From: an uncultured Schlesneria sp.
GTDB lineage: Bacteria > Planctomycetota > Planctomycetia > Planctomycetales > Planctomycetaceae
Assembly (NCBI GenBank): GCA_903899985.1
Contig: CAIULL010000216.1
Span: 1 to 52,022, forward strand
Length of the DNA stretch: 52,022 nt
Reading direction: 5' to 3'
Shown: positions 8,909-17,706 of the stretch, in pieces
How the letters are laid out: the number at the start of each line of letters is the position of its first letter
Numbering within the stretch: position 1 is the first letter of the stretch
Position numbers and translations under genes: made by a program
The notes under the pieces: generated by a model
Seen by the model: only the letters and a program-made list of their open reading frames with translations
Told to the model about the DNA's origin: nothing
Database searches by the model: none

Positions 8909-11011
8909 ATGAATTGTCGTTTTCAAACCCAATTGTCCGTTAAACGCAACCTGAAGACGCTTTTTGCGGTCGCAATGATGGCGACGCTGTCGTCCCTCGC
9001 GGTGGTGCGACCATTAAACGCCCAGGACGCACAACTGAATGAACAGATCCTTAAGAAAGCAAAGCATGCGACGGTGCAATTGAGAGTCAAACTGAGTAAC
9101 GACAGCATTGCCGAAGGGAGTGGCTGGTTTGCGTTTGAACCAGGTCTCGTTATTACCAATGCACATGTCGTCGGGATGGTCGACGCAGACAGTCGACGCC
9201 CGCAGGCGATCGAAGTTGTGATCGATAGCGGCGAAAGCAACAGCCGAAAAGTTGCAGCAAAACTCCTGGGAATCGATCGAACTTGTGACCTTGCCGTGCT
9301 GAAAGCAGAAGGAGCCGACCTTCCGGAACCATTGGAACTTGGACAAACCAATGACCTGCTCGAAACGCAGTCCGTTTTCATCTTTGGATTCCCGTTTCGG
9401 GACAAAATTGGCAAGAACATCACCGTCAGCAAGTCCAGCATTTCCAGCCTTCGAAAGGATAACGGGACGCTGACGCAAATTCAGGTCAACGGCGGGATGC
9501 ACCCCGGCAATTCCGGTGGTCCTGTTGTTGATGGTAAAGGACAAGTCATTGGAGTTGCCGTGGCCGCGATTGCCGGTACTCAAATCAACTTTGCGATTCC
9601 CATCGATGAGGTGAGAGAATTTCTGAATGGCCGCGTGATTTCGATCACGGTCGACCATTCCTACATCAGTGGTGACAAGATCAAAGTTCCGGTTCGTATG
9701 TCGCTGGACGATCCGCTCGGCCGGGTGAGGGACCTGAAGATCGATTACTGGGTCGCCCCTTCCGCGAAGTCCAGACTGCGCCCCGGTGGCTTCGAACAGC
9801 CAAAACCGCTACCTGACGACTCGCCGATCACAACCCGAACTCTCGAGTATGACGGCAAAGGAGCGGCGAACATTGAGGTTGATGCCCAGGCAATCCCGGA
9901 TCCCAAGCTGTCGTATTGGTTTCGTCCGGTTTACACCGACGGCAGTGGTATGGCGATTTGGCATCGAGCGATGGGAAACCTGCGACCAAATCCTGTCGAG
10001 CGAAAAGAAATCACGCTGAAATTTGAACCAAAGCCGGGGAAAATGCCACAGATGGAATTGTCGGGCGATTCTACATTTCAGGTTCGTGTTGGAGCGGCGA
10101 AACCTGATGTGTTTGCGATGCACCTGAAATTGATCATGAACCCGACGGTGCTGCCTTACGACCCCAATCAAATGATTAAAATGGGATTAAACTACAGCAG
10201 TTTTTCGATCGGCCTGAAAGTGAATGGCGAAGTCATCAAGAATTCTGATCGATGGCGAATCGTTGGCCAAAATATATTGAAAACATCGGCATTGGTCGAA
10301 TTTGAAAACGATGGATCGGTCAATCGGTCGCTGCCTGACCTGAGAAAGGCGGCCAAGGACGAACAGGAATCGCTCAAGACCATTACGGAAAATCTGCTTC
10401 AATCGCTCGACATCTTTTATGTACCCCTTCCGAACGGACCAATTCAGCCGGGTTCTGTGATCAAAGTCCAGCGAGACCTTTCCGTCGGACTGCCTGGGAT
10501 GTTCGTCCCCGCTCAGGCCATTTTGAAATACCAATATCTCGGAATGCGTACGGTGTTGAACGCCAGGCCCACGGCATTGTTTGAAGTCACAGGATCAATC
10601 CGAGGTCGACGCGGTGACGGCCTGAACGTTGGTGGCGCAGTCAGTGGTAAACTCGATGTCCTGCAGGAAACCGGCATGGTGATCCTGGCCTCAACGAATG
10701 TCAAAACGGACCTCGATTTCGTCGACGAAGGGAAACAGACACGGTTGACCGGATCTCTGGCGATGCAGTTACGACCCGCACCTCCGCCAAAGCCCGCAAC
10801 ACCGAAAGTCGTTGAACCGGGGGAGCCGATTGATTCAGAAACAAATCTCGAAGCCGACACGATGCTGATGGCCGAAAAGGCTGGAAAATGGCTACCCGTC
10901 AAAGTCGTCACTCAGTCGTCCGAGGGGGATGTCAAAATTCAATGGATCGGTGTCGAGAACAATGCGGAAGAAGATATCCCTCGCGCACGTCTGCGATTTC
11001 CCAAAAAGTAA
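8909..11011 (+). CDS. Exported trypsin-like (S1C/Deg-type) serine protease with large C-terminal region
   Basis: This is a probable periplasmic or surface serine protease. After a signal peptide (about 1-39, ending PLNAQD) the catalytic triad is visible as His86 in TNAHVV, Asp127 in CDLAVL and Ser202 in HPGNSGGPV, as in DegP/HtrA. There is no PDZ domain. The remaining 470 residues form beta-rich segments I do not recognise, ending in a short module (WLPVKVV...VKIQWIG...IPRARLRF) that recalls the small SHD1/SH3-like tails common in planctomycete proteins. The ATG at 8909 follows GAAAGGG; an in-frame ATG at 8873 lacks a site and would spoil the signal peptide. A small membrane-protein gene follows in the same direction after 164 bp. 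Confidence 0.88.
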   Translation: MNCRFQTQLSVKRNLKTLFAVAMMATLSSLAVVRPLNAQDAQLNEQILKKAKHATVQLRVKLSNDSIAEGSGWFAFEPGLVITNAHVVGMVDADSRRPQAIEVVIDSGESNSRKVAAKLLGIDRTCDLAVLKAEGADLPEPLELGQTNDLLETQSVFIFGFPFRDKIGKNITVSKSSISSLRKDNGTLTQIQVNGGMHPGNSGGPVVDGKGQVIGVAVAAIAGTQINFAIPIDEVREFLNGRVISITVDHSYISGDKIKVPVRMSLDDPLGRVRDLKIDYWVAPSAKSRLRPGGFEQPKPLPDDSPITTRTLEYDGKGAANIEVDAQAIPDPKLSYWFRPVYTDGSGMAIWHRAMGNLRPNPVERKEITLKFEPKPGKMPQMELSGDSTFQVRVGAAKPDVFAMHLKLIMNPTVLPYDPNQMIKMGLNYSSFSIGLKVNGEVIKNSDRWRIVGQNILKTSALVEFENDGSVNRSLPDLRKAAKDEQESLKTITENLLQSLDIFYVPLPNGPIQPGSVIKVQRDLSVGLPGMFVPAQAILKYQYLGMRTVLNARPTALFEVTGSIRGRRGDGLNVGGAVSGKLDVLQETGMVILASTNVKTDLDFVDEGKQTRLTGSLAMQLRPAPPPKPATPKVVEPGEPIDSETNLEADTMLMAEKAGKWLPVKVVTQSSEGDVKIQWIGVENNAEEDIPRARLRFPKK

Positions 11012-11175
11012 TCGGTGATACAGTCGGCAACGTTATGCTTTATAACGCGACGCAACATGGCTTCACGTATCGCATGCTTTCATCAGCAAGTCATTTATTA
11101 AACGTGGTACCGTGATCACAGCCCAATTTGACGTGAAGCGCGCGAATATCGATTTGCTGCATAGGAGATAACAGC

Positions 11176-11550
11176 ATGACCAATGAAATATTGAGTCCCA
11201 CGAAAGGCTGCGGATTGTCAACTTCTATCGTCGCACTGTCAGTTGCACTCGTCGTGGCAGTCGGAGGTCTGGTTTATACGTCCGGAATCAACCGGCATTT
11301 TGCTCTGCAGTCAGCGGGTTCGACAGACGTGACCGGTAAGCTTACGGTGTCTTACAACGTGATCGTTTCGAAAACCGCGAGTACGGAGGAATCGATGGGT
11401 TCAACGATCGAGGCCACTCGGGTTCAGTATTTCCCCAGCTATGTGCTTGTCACGACGACAAACGGCGTGACTTACCTTTGGGCGATTGAAAGAATCAAGA
11501 AATTGGAAGTATCATTAAGGTCTGAGCCCGTAAGTCAGGGACATCATTGA
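11176..11550 (+). CDS. Small single-span membrane protein, hypothetical
   Basis: This 124-residue protein has one N-terminal hydrophobic helix (about 16-37, STSIVALSVALVVAVGGLVY) and a periplasmic beta-rich tail. The sequence matches no family I know. The ribosome site ATAGGAGA is strong and well placed. The tail segment YFPSYVLVTTTNGVTYLWAI looks like a small folded domain. It converges on the coiled-coil gene with a 13-bp gap, so the two transcripts must overlap at their 3' ends or share a termination region. Confidence 0.75.
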   Translation: MTNEILSPTKGCGLSTSIVALSVALVVAVGGLVYTSGINRHFALQSAGSTDVTGKLTVSYNVIVSKTASTEESMGSTIEATRVQYFPSYVLVTTTNGVTYLWAIERIKKLEVSLRSEPVSQGHH

Positions 11551-11563
11551 ACGAAACAGCCAT

Positions 11564-12295
11564 TCAGCGGTTTTCGATCTTTCGGTTTAACTCTTTGATC
11601 ATTTGTTTCAGACGTTCGTTCTCGTTTCGGAGTTCCTGAATGGCATCCGGGCCGTGTTCACCCGGTTGACCATTTGCGTTGTGTGCTTCATGTGCCAACT
11701 GTTGTTTGGCTCGCTTCACGTCCTGCTCCATTTTTTCAGCGGTTTCCATCAATTGATGAGCCACGTCGTGGATCTCAGCCTGCTTGAGGTTTTCCGCAGC
11801 AACTCGAATGTGGTGGATTCGGCGGGAAGCAGCTTCAAGTTTCTCGGCCTGTTGGCGAAACTCGCGGTGAATCCCCTGATATTCACGATGATTTGCGTTA
11901 TCTGAATGTTTTGCATGAATCGTACGCAGGTTCTGCTCAATTTCGGAAATCTCCGCTTGTACGTCAGCCAATTGTTGATCAGGCGCGTTCGCTTCACGCA
12001 GTTGCCGCGCTTTTGCCATTAAATCCTGAAGGCGTTCCTTGAGCTGGCGTCCTTTCGTTTCACGCTCTGATCGTTCGCCTTGTGCGCCATCCCCTTTTGC
12101 CTGGTACTCCAGACGCTCTGCGGCCTCAAGCATCCTGGCCGAGGCTTCTTTGGCTTGCTCTGTCGTGGCAGCAGCCTTTTTTCGAATGGCCTTGGCACGC
12201 TCCAGAAGCTCGTCCGCCTCTGAAGCGATCAAGCATTGTCCGCAAACCAGCAACATTAATCCGGCGACCAGTGAAGAAAATGAACTTCGTTGCAT
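11564..12295 (-). CDS. Exported coiled-coil protein, hypothetical
   Basis: This 243-residue protein has a clear signal peptide (SSLVAGLMLLVCGQCLIASEA), then an almost continuous Ala/Glu/Lys/Gln-rich helix with heptad character up to the end (LRNENERLKQMIKELNRKIE). It is likely a periplasmic rod or scaffold. There is no catalytic motif. The ATG at 12295 is preceded by CGGAG at 7 bp; a longer frame up to 12343 would put 16 polar residues before the signal peptide. Partner and role cannot be told from the sequence. Confidence 0.8.
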   Translation of the reverse strand: MQRSSFSSLVAGLMLLVCGQCLIASEADELLERAKAIRKKAAATTEQAKEASARMLEAAERLEYQAKGDGAQGERSERETKGRQLKERLQDLMAKARQLREANAPDQQLADVQAEISEIEQNLRTIHAKHSDNANHREYQGIHREFRQQAEKLEAASRRIHHIRVAAENLKQAEIHDVAHQLMETAEKMEQDVKRAKQQLAHEAHNANGQPGEHGPDAIQELRNENERLKQMIKELNRKIENR

Positions 12296-12395
12296 GATAA
12301 CTCCGAATACGAGATTTTCGGGATGAGTGGATTTTCGTGTCAAAGTTACGCTTGAGGTGAGAGTGAATCAATCAAAGCCCTCGTAAAACGCCGAA

Positions 12396-13361
12396 TTAAC
12401 CCATCGCTACCAAAATCTTGCGCGGACCAGAGTAAGCATTTCGGCCGTGCGCGACGAGGTGATTATCGAGGACTAATACATCCCCCTGTCGCCACGGAAA
12501 CGTCACTGATTGACTCCAAAGAACTTCGCGGACTCGATCGAGATCCTGGTCAGGAATCTCGCTGCCGTCGCCAAAAAAGGCATGAGTTGGCAGGTTGTCG
12601 ATGCCACATCGATCGAGAAACTGACGACGGTGCCGCTCGTCGAGATTCGTCACGTGCCACAAATTCGCCTGATTGAACCAATGCATTTCGCCTGTCGCCG
12701 GGTGACGCTTTACGGCTGGTCGGATCGACCACGTTCGCAAGGTCGCGTTCGCAGACCATTCGTATTCGATTTCGTTTTCGTGCAAGTATTTTTCGACAGC
12801 ATTTCGGTCGTTGGTCTCGAAATGGTCCATCCAGGATTTCCCCAGTCCTCTGTCCTGACCGTGCATCGTCTTAACGTATTTGACTCCGAGTCGTTCAAAT
12901 CGATCGCGCAGTTCTCGATCCATTTTCTGATAGACCTTACGGCAATCAACGATCGGTGTTTCACCTCGGTCGACAGGTTCGATATGGCAGTGAAAAATGA
13001 TGCGTTTCGGTGGAGATTTTGCGTAGGACAGTTCGTTATGCAATGTAATGCGATATTGCGGCGGAAATTCCGTCGACGTGTAGACGTTGTCCGCAACCTT
13101 TGTTCTGGGCGATTGGCCTTCAACGTACGGTTTAAGTTCAGGGACAGCCGCTTGGGAAACTTGTTGAAACTGGTCAATTTCTCGAATCGGAAATCCTCGG
13201 AACAAGACTCCGCCGTGCCGATGCAGGGTCGTTTTCAGCCAGTCGTCTCGGTCTGAAATAAACGTAACGAGGTCTTCTGCGGAGCACCGCCCCGCCTCGA
13301 CAGGCTGGACCACTAGCGGAAGCTCGTTGGATCCTTCAAGTGTCGAAACATTGATCTCCAT
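12396..13361 (-). CDS. TauD/TfdA-family Fe(II)/2-oxoglutarate oxygenase, SyrP-like
   Basis: This is a probable non-heme iron hydroxylase that couples 2-oxoglutarate decarboxylation to oxidation of a substrate. The iron triad is visible: His108 and Glu110 in LHNELSY and distal His305 in VAHGRNAYSG, with Arg314 placed to bind 2-oxoglutarate. Most TauD enzymes have HxD; the HxE form and the pattern HNELSYAKSPP...FHCHIEP are typical of the SyrP-like subgroup, several of which hydroxylate amino acids held on NRPS carrier proteins. The ATG at 13361 has AAGGGA upstream and gives 321 residues. It is divergent from the acyl-ligase operon, 629 bp away. A tailoring role for a carrier-bound substrate is an inference. 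Confidence 0.88.
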   Translation of the reverse strand: MEINVSTLEGSNELPLVVQPVEAGRCSAEDLVTFISDRDDWLKTTLHRHGGVLFRGFPIREIDQFQQVSQAAVPELKPYVEGQSPRTKVADNVYTSTEFPPQYRITLHNELSYAKSPPKRIIFHCHIEPVDRGETPIVDCRKVYQKMDRELRDRFERLGVKYVKTMHGQDRGLGKSWMDHFETNDRNAVEKYLHENEIEYEWSANATLRTWSIRPAVKRHPATGEMHWFNQANLWHVTNLDERHRRQFLDRCGIDNLPTHAFFGDGSEIPDQDLDRVREVLWSQSVTFPWRQGDVLVLDNHLVAHGRNAYSGPRKILVAMG

Positions 13362-13990
13362 TCCCGATCCCTTGCCGAAAAATTGCAAACGCTATGTCAG
13401 CCATTCCTTTGGACACCGTGTTCTGCAGAAACCCGAGCCGCCGCCGGCTCGAAGATTCGCATTTTTGATGCGCGTCGTCAAAAGTTCGGTGAGACCAAAG
13501 TCAGGCGAGCAGTACGACCAAAGCTATGCGGACTGAAATAAAACACGATTTCAAGTTCGTCAACAATATTAATGTATTGCAGCAGTGGGGCGCACGCCTC
13601 ATTAACTCAACACTTTTCTGCAGAAAATGCCGATCTGGTTCAGTTGGTCGGCCAAAAATCCATCCAACACCTCGCGTCATCGTGCGCGTAACGGCAATCC
13701 CGCCAGATTCGACAACCATTCCGAATACGCAGGTCCGGCTGATTAAGCGTAAAACTGAAGCGAATTTTCAGGATGCGGAGTCTGCTCCGACAATGAGGCT
13801 CGCGTCAAGGGGCTTAAAGTGCCGATCATAATGAATACCAGATAATCGGTTTTTGCGGTGTTTTCGGGTCTTCGACCGTCGTCCCCGGGTGTTGCAGGCA
13901 GGGAAACGGACGGGAACAGGCGAAATTGGCTGGTTGCAACCCGCGGTTTTGGCCGATGATGGAAAAGATAATCGAAAAGGTTTTAGAAAC
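13362..13990. other. Divergent intergenic region, no gene seen
   Basis: 629 bp separate the oxygenase start from the start of the hydrolase-ligase operon. I find no ORF with a ribosome site and no strong hairpin. The AT-rich part around 13535-13585 is the likely promoter zone for both directions, but no -10/-35 pair stands out. Confidence 0.4.
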
Positions 13991-14719
13991 ATGACAAATC
14001 TGATTTACCGAATTTTTCGAACGGAAGGCCGCTTGAAACGGCTACTGTTTTCGGTGATTTTCGCGATTTGTGCCGCTTCCAGTGCTGACGCGCAAGGGAC
14101 GATCGGTCATGCCGAATGCTGCGGGCGACAGGATGTGATCCTGATTCGGGGTGGACTTGGGTACTGGCCAGGGGCCAAAGCTCTGGCCGAAGAATTTCGC
14201 TGTCTTGGATATGCACCCTCGATCATTTACGGTTGGGAGGCGGCTGCAACGGCGAGGAAAATTGCGTGTGCTCACCAGCGATGTAAAATGGCGGGGGGTG
14301 TCATCATCGTTGGTTACAGCAGCGGCGCTGACGCCGCGTGCATACTTGCCCAGCGACTGGAAACTTATGGTATCGGAGTTCAGACCATGGTCTTGATCGA
14401 ATCGACTCTTGGGACGCCGGTCCCTGGCAATGTCGACTATTGCATCAACTACTATGCGTCACGCAAGCTCGACATGATTCCCATGTTCCGAGGGATTCCG
14501 GTCGAAGCCGAAAGTCCCTGTACGATCATCCATAACATCGACGTTAAAGAATTTCCCGAGTTCGCCAGTCAGTTGAAGCGAAATCATTTTGCAATTGGCA
14601 GCACGACAGCGATGCGTGAGATGGCAACGGGAGCTGTGGTTGCACGTCAGCCTGCATTGTTGTCATCTCCCGACAGCCCAATCATCGGCGGCATTCCTCC
14701 CCTGCCCGTGCTCAGGTAG
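13991..14719 (+). CDS. Exported alpha/beta-hydrolase-like protein, first gene of acyl-transfer operon
   Basis: This 242-residue protein has a signal peptide (about 16-35, LKRLLFSVIF...SADAQ) and a GYSSG nucleophile elbow (Ser110) inside GGVIIVGYSSGADAACILA, which fits a lipase or thioesterase-like serine hydrolase. A late His in RNHFAIGS is a candidate for the triad. It has six or more cysteines in the mature part, so disulfides in the periplasm are likely. The ATG at 13991 follows AAAAGG; the longer open frame from 13853 would put 46 residues before the signal peptide. The acyl ligase begins 15 bp after its stop. It may cleave or release the product the downstream genes make, but the substrate is unknown. 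Confidence 0.72.
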   Translation: MTNLIYRIFRTEGRLKRLLFSVIFAICAASSADAQGTIGHAECCGRQDVILIRGGLGYWPGAKALAEEFRCLGYAPSIIYGWEAAATARKIACAHQRCKMAGGVIIVGYSSGADAACILAQRLETYGIGVQTMVLIESTLGTPVPGNVDYCINYYASRKLDMIPMFRGIPVEAESPCTIIHNIDVKEFPEFASQLKRNHFAIGSTTAMREMATGAVVARQPALLSSPDSPIIGGIPPLPVLR

Positions 14720-14734
14720 TTCTCTGTCAAATCG

Positions 14735-16399
14735 ATGGAATTACCGAACATGTCGACCGGACGTCGGTTTCCTGCAAATCTACTGATTCTTAAGGCGGAC
14801 GTAACCAGACCGTCCTGTCTTTCGAAAGATTACTTCGACGTCGGTGGGCGCCAGGCCAATCATCTTGGTGTCGAGTTTCTCAACGTTGCGATGCATCGCT
14901 TTGACCAATCCGCGATCCTGACGAAGGATAATGACTGGAAGTATGGTGACTTGGCCGGCGCGACGATGGAAGTGGCTGCCGCTATTCAATCCTGTCCAGG
15001 CTTTATTCCTGGTGAGCGTGTCGTCGTGATGCTTCCTAACTGCTTGGAGTATATCGCCGCTTTCTACGGGATACTGCTCGCAGGCGGAGTTGTCGTACCC
15101 ATTCCACCTAAAATGGAAGGACAGTCGCTTGAACGAATTTGCCAGTCGACAGAAGCGTCGACCGTTGTGATGGGGGCGTCAGCGAAACGTCCCCCCTTTT
15201 TCGACGAACAAATTCCATCATCTACCGTGAAATTAAGTGGGTGCTCCAGCCATTCTGAAGGGCAATTGCAGGAACCCACGGCAGGCGGAAGTGACCTGGC
15301 GGCAATCTTCTTCACATCGGGTTCGACTGGTGACCCCAAGGGAGTTATGCTCAGTCACCAAAACCTGATTTCAAACGCCGCCTCGATTCAACGTTATCTC
15401 GAGATCAATTCGCACGATCGACCACTCTGCGTTCTGCCGTTCTACCACGCGTTTGGAAACTCCGTCCTACAGTCGCATCTTCTGGCCGGCGCGACACTGA
15501 TTCTTGATGGATCGACCGTGTTCCCTGAAACACTGATTAAAGCGATCAGTTCTTTCCGTGCGACGAGCCTCTCCGCCGTTCCAGACCTCGTGCGTGTGTT
15601 GCTTGATCGCACGTCACTGGGCCGAAGCGAATTGCCATCACTGCGATACCTGGCCGTCGCAGGAGGGGCACTAACGCATGATCTGGCAGTCGAGTTGACC
15701 AAGCGGATTTCGCCAGCTCGTCTCTTTCTCATGTACGGACAGACCGAAGCGACTGCACGTCTCGCGTACGTTCCTCCCGACCGGTTCCCGAGCCTGCCGG
15801 CTGGTTGCATTGGCCAAGCCATACCGGGGGTCGAGTTGGAAGTGGTCGACGAAACTGGTAATCCAGTCGCCGCCGGAACGACAGGTGAGCTTCGGGCGCG
15901 CGGTCCGAATGTCATGCTGGGGTACTGGCGGGATGATGCCTCGACCGCTGAGAGAATCAGAAATGGGTGGCTGCTGACAGGAGACCTGGCGGAAACCGAT
16001 AGCGAAGGCTGGATCTATCACCGAGGCCGTCGAAATGCGATCGTTAAGATTGCGGGATTTCGAGTCCATCCAACTGATTTGGAAGAGTTTGCCGTCCGAC
16101 GATTATCAGCCAGTCAAGCAGTCGCCGTCGCCTACGAGGCTCCACAGGTCGGTATCCGCCTGGCGCTGTTTTTGACGGGGTCGGATGTCCCGATGCAGGC
16201 GGAAATCATGTCACAATGCCGTGAGGCACTGCCACGACACATGGTTCCAGGTTTCGTCCGATTGTTGGACTCAATACCGTTAAACGCCTCATTAAAAGCC
16301 GATCGTCCCCTGTTAACACAAATCGCCGAACGGGAATCGAAAATGTCAGGAGCGGGACAAGATTTTGTCCCTTCCATTACGAAAGGGGGCAATCCTTGA
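14735..16399 (+). CDS. AMP-forming acyl ligase (acyl-CoA/acyl-ACP synthetase family)
   Basis: This enzyme activates a carboxylic acid as an acyl-adenylate and passes it to a thiol, here most likely the carrier protein encoded next. The ANL-family motifs are FFTSGSTGDPKG (192-203), the YHAFGNS region, YGQTEAT, GELRARGPNVMLGYW and LTGDL followed by the hinge RGRRNAIVKIAGFRV. The A10 region reads PLNASLKADRPLL; Lys521 can serve as the catalytic lysine, although the usual NGKxDR is not kept. ATG at 14735 or 14750 (MSTGRRF) could start it; neither has a strong site. Its stop TGA overlaps the TTG start of the carrier gene. Acid specificity cannot be read by eye. Confidence 0.9.
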   Translation: MELPNMSTGRRFPANLLILKADVTRPSCLSKDYFDVGGRQANHLGVEFLNVAMHRFDQSAILTKDNDWKYGDLAGATMEVAAAIQSCPGFIPGERVVVMLPNCLEYIAAFYGILLAGGVVVPIPPKMEGQSLERICQSTEASTVVMGASAKRPPFFDEQIPSSTVKLSGCSSHSEGQLQEPTAGGSDLAAIFFTSGSTGDPKGVMLSHQNLISNAASIQRYLEINSHDRPLCVLPFYHAFGNSVLQSHLLAGATLILDGSTVFPETLIKAISSFRATSLSAVPDLVRVLLDRTSLGRSELPSLRYLAVAGGALTHDLAVELTKRISPARLFLMYGQTEATARLAYVPPDRFPSLPAGCIGQAIPGVELEVVDETGNPVAAGTTGELRARGPNVMLGYWRDDASTAERIRNGWLLTGDLAETDSEGWIYHRGRRNAIVKIAGFRVHPTDLEEFAVRRLSASQAVAVAYEAPQVGIRLALFLTGSDVPMQAEIMSQCREALPRHMVPGFVRLLDSIPLNASLKADRPLLTQIAERESKMSGAGQDFVPSITKGGNP

Positions 16400-16650
16400 A
16401 CGCCGCCGAGATACAGCAGAAAATCGTCGGGTTTCTTGTTTCCGCCACAGGCCAGACGTCGATCGACGGGGAGACAGAATTACAGGAATCGGGCATCATC
16501 GATTCGTTGATGATGATGGATCTACTCGTGTTCATCGAGACCGAGTTAGGCATCCGCCTTGAATTCGAAGACATCACACCGGATGCCTTCGAAACACCGG
16601 CCGCGATTTCCCGGCTGATCGAGGCGCGCATTGCAGGGCAACAGCCCTGA
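16396..16650 (+). CDS. Acyl carrier protein (free-standing)
   Basis: This is an 84-residue carrier protein. The phosphopantetheine site is Ser37 in GIIDSLMMMDLL, followed by the acidic helix FIETELGIRLEFEDITPDAFET, a classic ACP/PCP surface. The start is TTG at 16396, overlapping the ligase stop (TTGA), with the near-perfect site AAAGGGGG 6 bp upstream, so translation is probably coupled. It is more like the specialised carriers of secondary or envelope lipid pathways than housekeeping AcpP, judging by the lone operon setting. No phosphopantetheinyl transferase gene is seen in the window. Confidence 0.93.
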   Translation: MNAAEIQQKIVGFLVSATGQTSIDGETELQESGIIDSLMMMDLLVFIETELGIRLEFEDITPDAFETPAAISRLIEARIAGQQP

Positions 16651-16664
16651 AGGAGAGTCGCAAG

Positions 16665-17564
16665 GTGTATTACTGGCCGACAGAATCACGCTCCGTTCCG
16701 CTGGAAGAATTAGGCTGGGTCAATTCAACCTACCTTGCGACCGCATCGGCTTACTGTGATCCGACAATGATCTGGGGGACAACGATCCAGACCGAGGCGT
16801 TGAGTCAGTTTGTCACTGATCAGAAACGAGAAACCGGTGCATTCATTTCGACCGCTCATGTTCTGATTCGAGCCGTCGTGGAAGCGATGCACCGACACCC
16901 GGCGGTCAATCGACGCGTCGTTGGACGCCGCGTCTATCCCTATGACGGAATCCACATCACGATGCCGATGCTGGAAACTCGTACGGGTGAAGTCAATGTC
17001 ATCTATCTGCGGCATGCGGAGCGAATGTCGTTGGTCGAGATTTCTCGTTATCTCATGGGAAAAGCTCGCGACGTGGCTGTTCGTGCTGCGACAGAAGCGA
17101 ACGTCCAGAAGAAGGGAAGTCCTGCTGAAAACCGGCGATACCGCTGGCTGAAATGGTTCAGGTCGCAATGGGTTTATCGCATGGCAAACATCGGTTTTTT
17201 CCTGACGAATCGCTTCAGGCTTCCCACAACGACACTGGAAGAAATCAACGGCAGCGGGGCGTTTGTCAATCACCTCGGTTTTGCGACCGCACCACCCATG
17301 ATTTCGTTTAAACCAAGCAGCCTTCCAACGAACTCGTACGGAGTCAGCGTCACGCTTGGGCCTGCTGAGATGCGTCCGGTGGCGGAAGGGGACGCAATCG
17401 TGATTCGAAGCGTGGCACCATTATTTGTGCGCCTTGATCACCGACTGGTTAATGGATATCAGGCTGGTGAATTTGTGGGGACATTGAGAACAACTCTTGA
17501 GAATCCTGCGGGTTTAGTAGTGCCCGCGTGTCATTTGCCCGAGACCGCCAAGATCGACAAATGA
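16665..17564 (+). CDS. Stand-alone E2/chloramphenicol-acetyltransferase-fold acyltransferase
   Basis: This 299-residue protein matches the catalytic domain of 2-oxoacid dehydrogenase E2 enzymes, but has no lipoyl domain or subunit-binding domain and no E1 or E3 gene nearby. The active-site motif is DHRLVNGYQAGEF with His259 and Asn263; most E2s have Asp at the second position, though Asn is known in some true E2s. The start is GTG at 16665 with AGGAG 9 bp upstream, just after the carrier gene. A middle segment (about 150-190) is Arg/Trp-rich. The simplest reading is an acyltransferase that takes the acyl group from the preceding carrier protein and hands it to an unknown hydroxyl or amine acceptor. 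Confidence 0.85.
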   Translation: MYYWPTESRSVPLEELGWVNSTYLATASAYCDPTMIWGTTIQTEALSQFVTDQKRETGAFISTAHVLIRAVVEAMHRHPAVNRRVVGRRVYPYDGIHITMPMLETRTGEVNVIYLRHAERMSLVEISRYLMGKARDVAVRAATEANVQKKGSPAENRRYRWLKWFRSQWVYRMANIGFFLTNRFRLPTTTLEEINGSGAFVNHLGFATAPPMISFKPSSLPTNSYGVSVTLGPAEMRPVAEGDAIVIRSVAPLFVRLDHRLVNGYQAGEFVGTLRTTLENPAGLVVPACHLPETAKIDK

Positions 17565-17634
17565 ATTCCTCGAAGGAAGGAATATGGCATGAAGACAGCC
17601 GTGATTCTTAAAAAATTACGGCAAAAAAAGCAAA

Positions 17635-17665
17635 ACGGGACGCAATCCAATTGGTTGCGCCCCGT
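17635..17665 (-). terminator. Rho-independent terminator of the YTV protein gene
   Basis: The segment folds into a 15-pair hairpin with one A-C mismatch and almost no loop. Read on the minus strand it is followed by TTTTGCTTTTTTT, so it terminates the gene ending at 17707. The plus-strand side lacks a T-run. Confidence 0.85.
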
Positions 17666-17706
17666 CGTTCAAGGAGGGTTTCTCAAGGCCGAAATCACGT
17701 CAGCGA

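Noticed and set aside
12510-13256. 248-codon plus-strand frame opposite the oxygenase
   Set aside because: The minus-strand frame carries the Fe(II)/2-oxoglutarate motifs; the plus-strand product has none.
16665-17564. Loss of activity in the E2-like enzyme because Asp is replaced by Asn263
   Set aside because: Asn at this position occurs in some characterised E2 acyltransferases, so the change alone does not indicate a dead enzyme.
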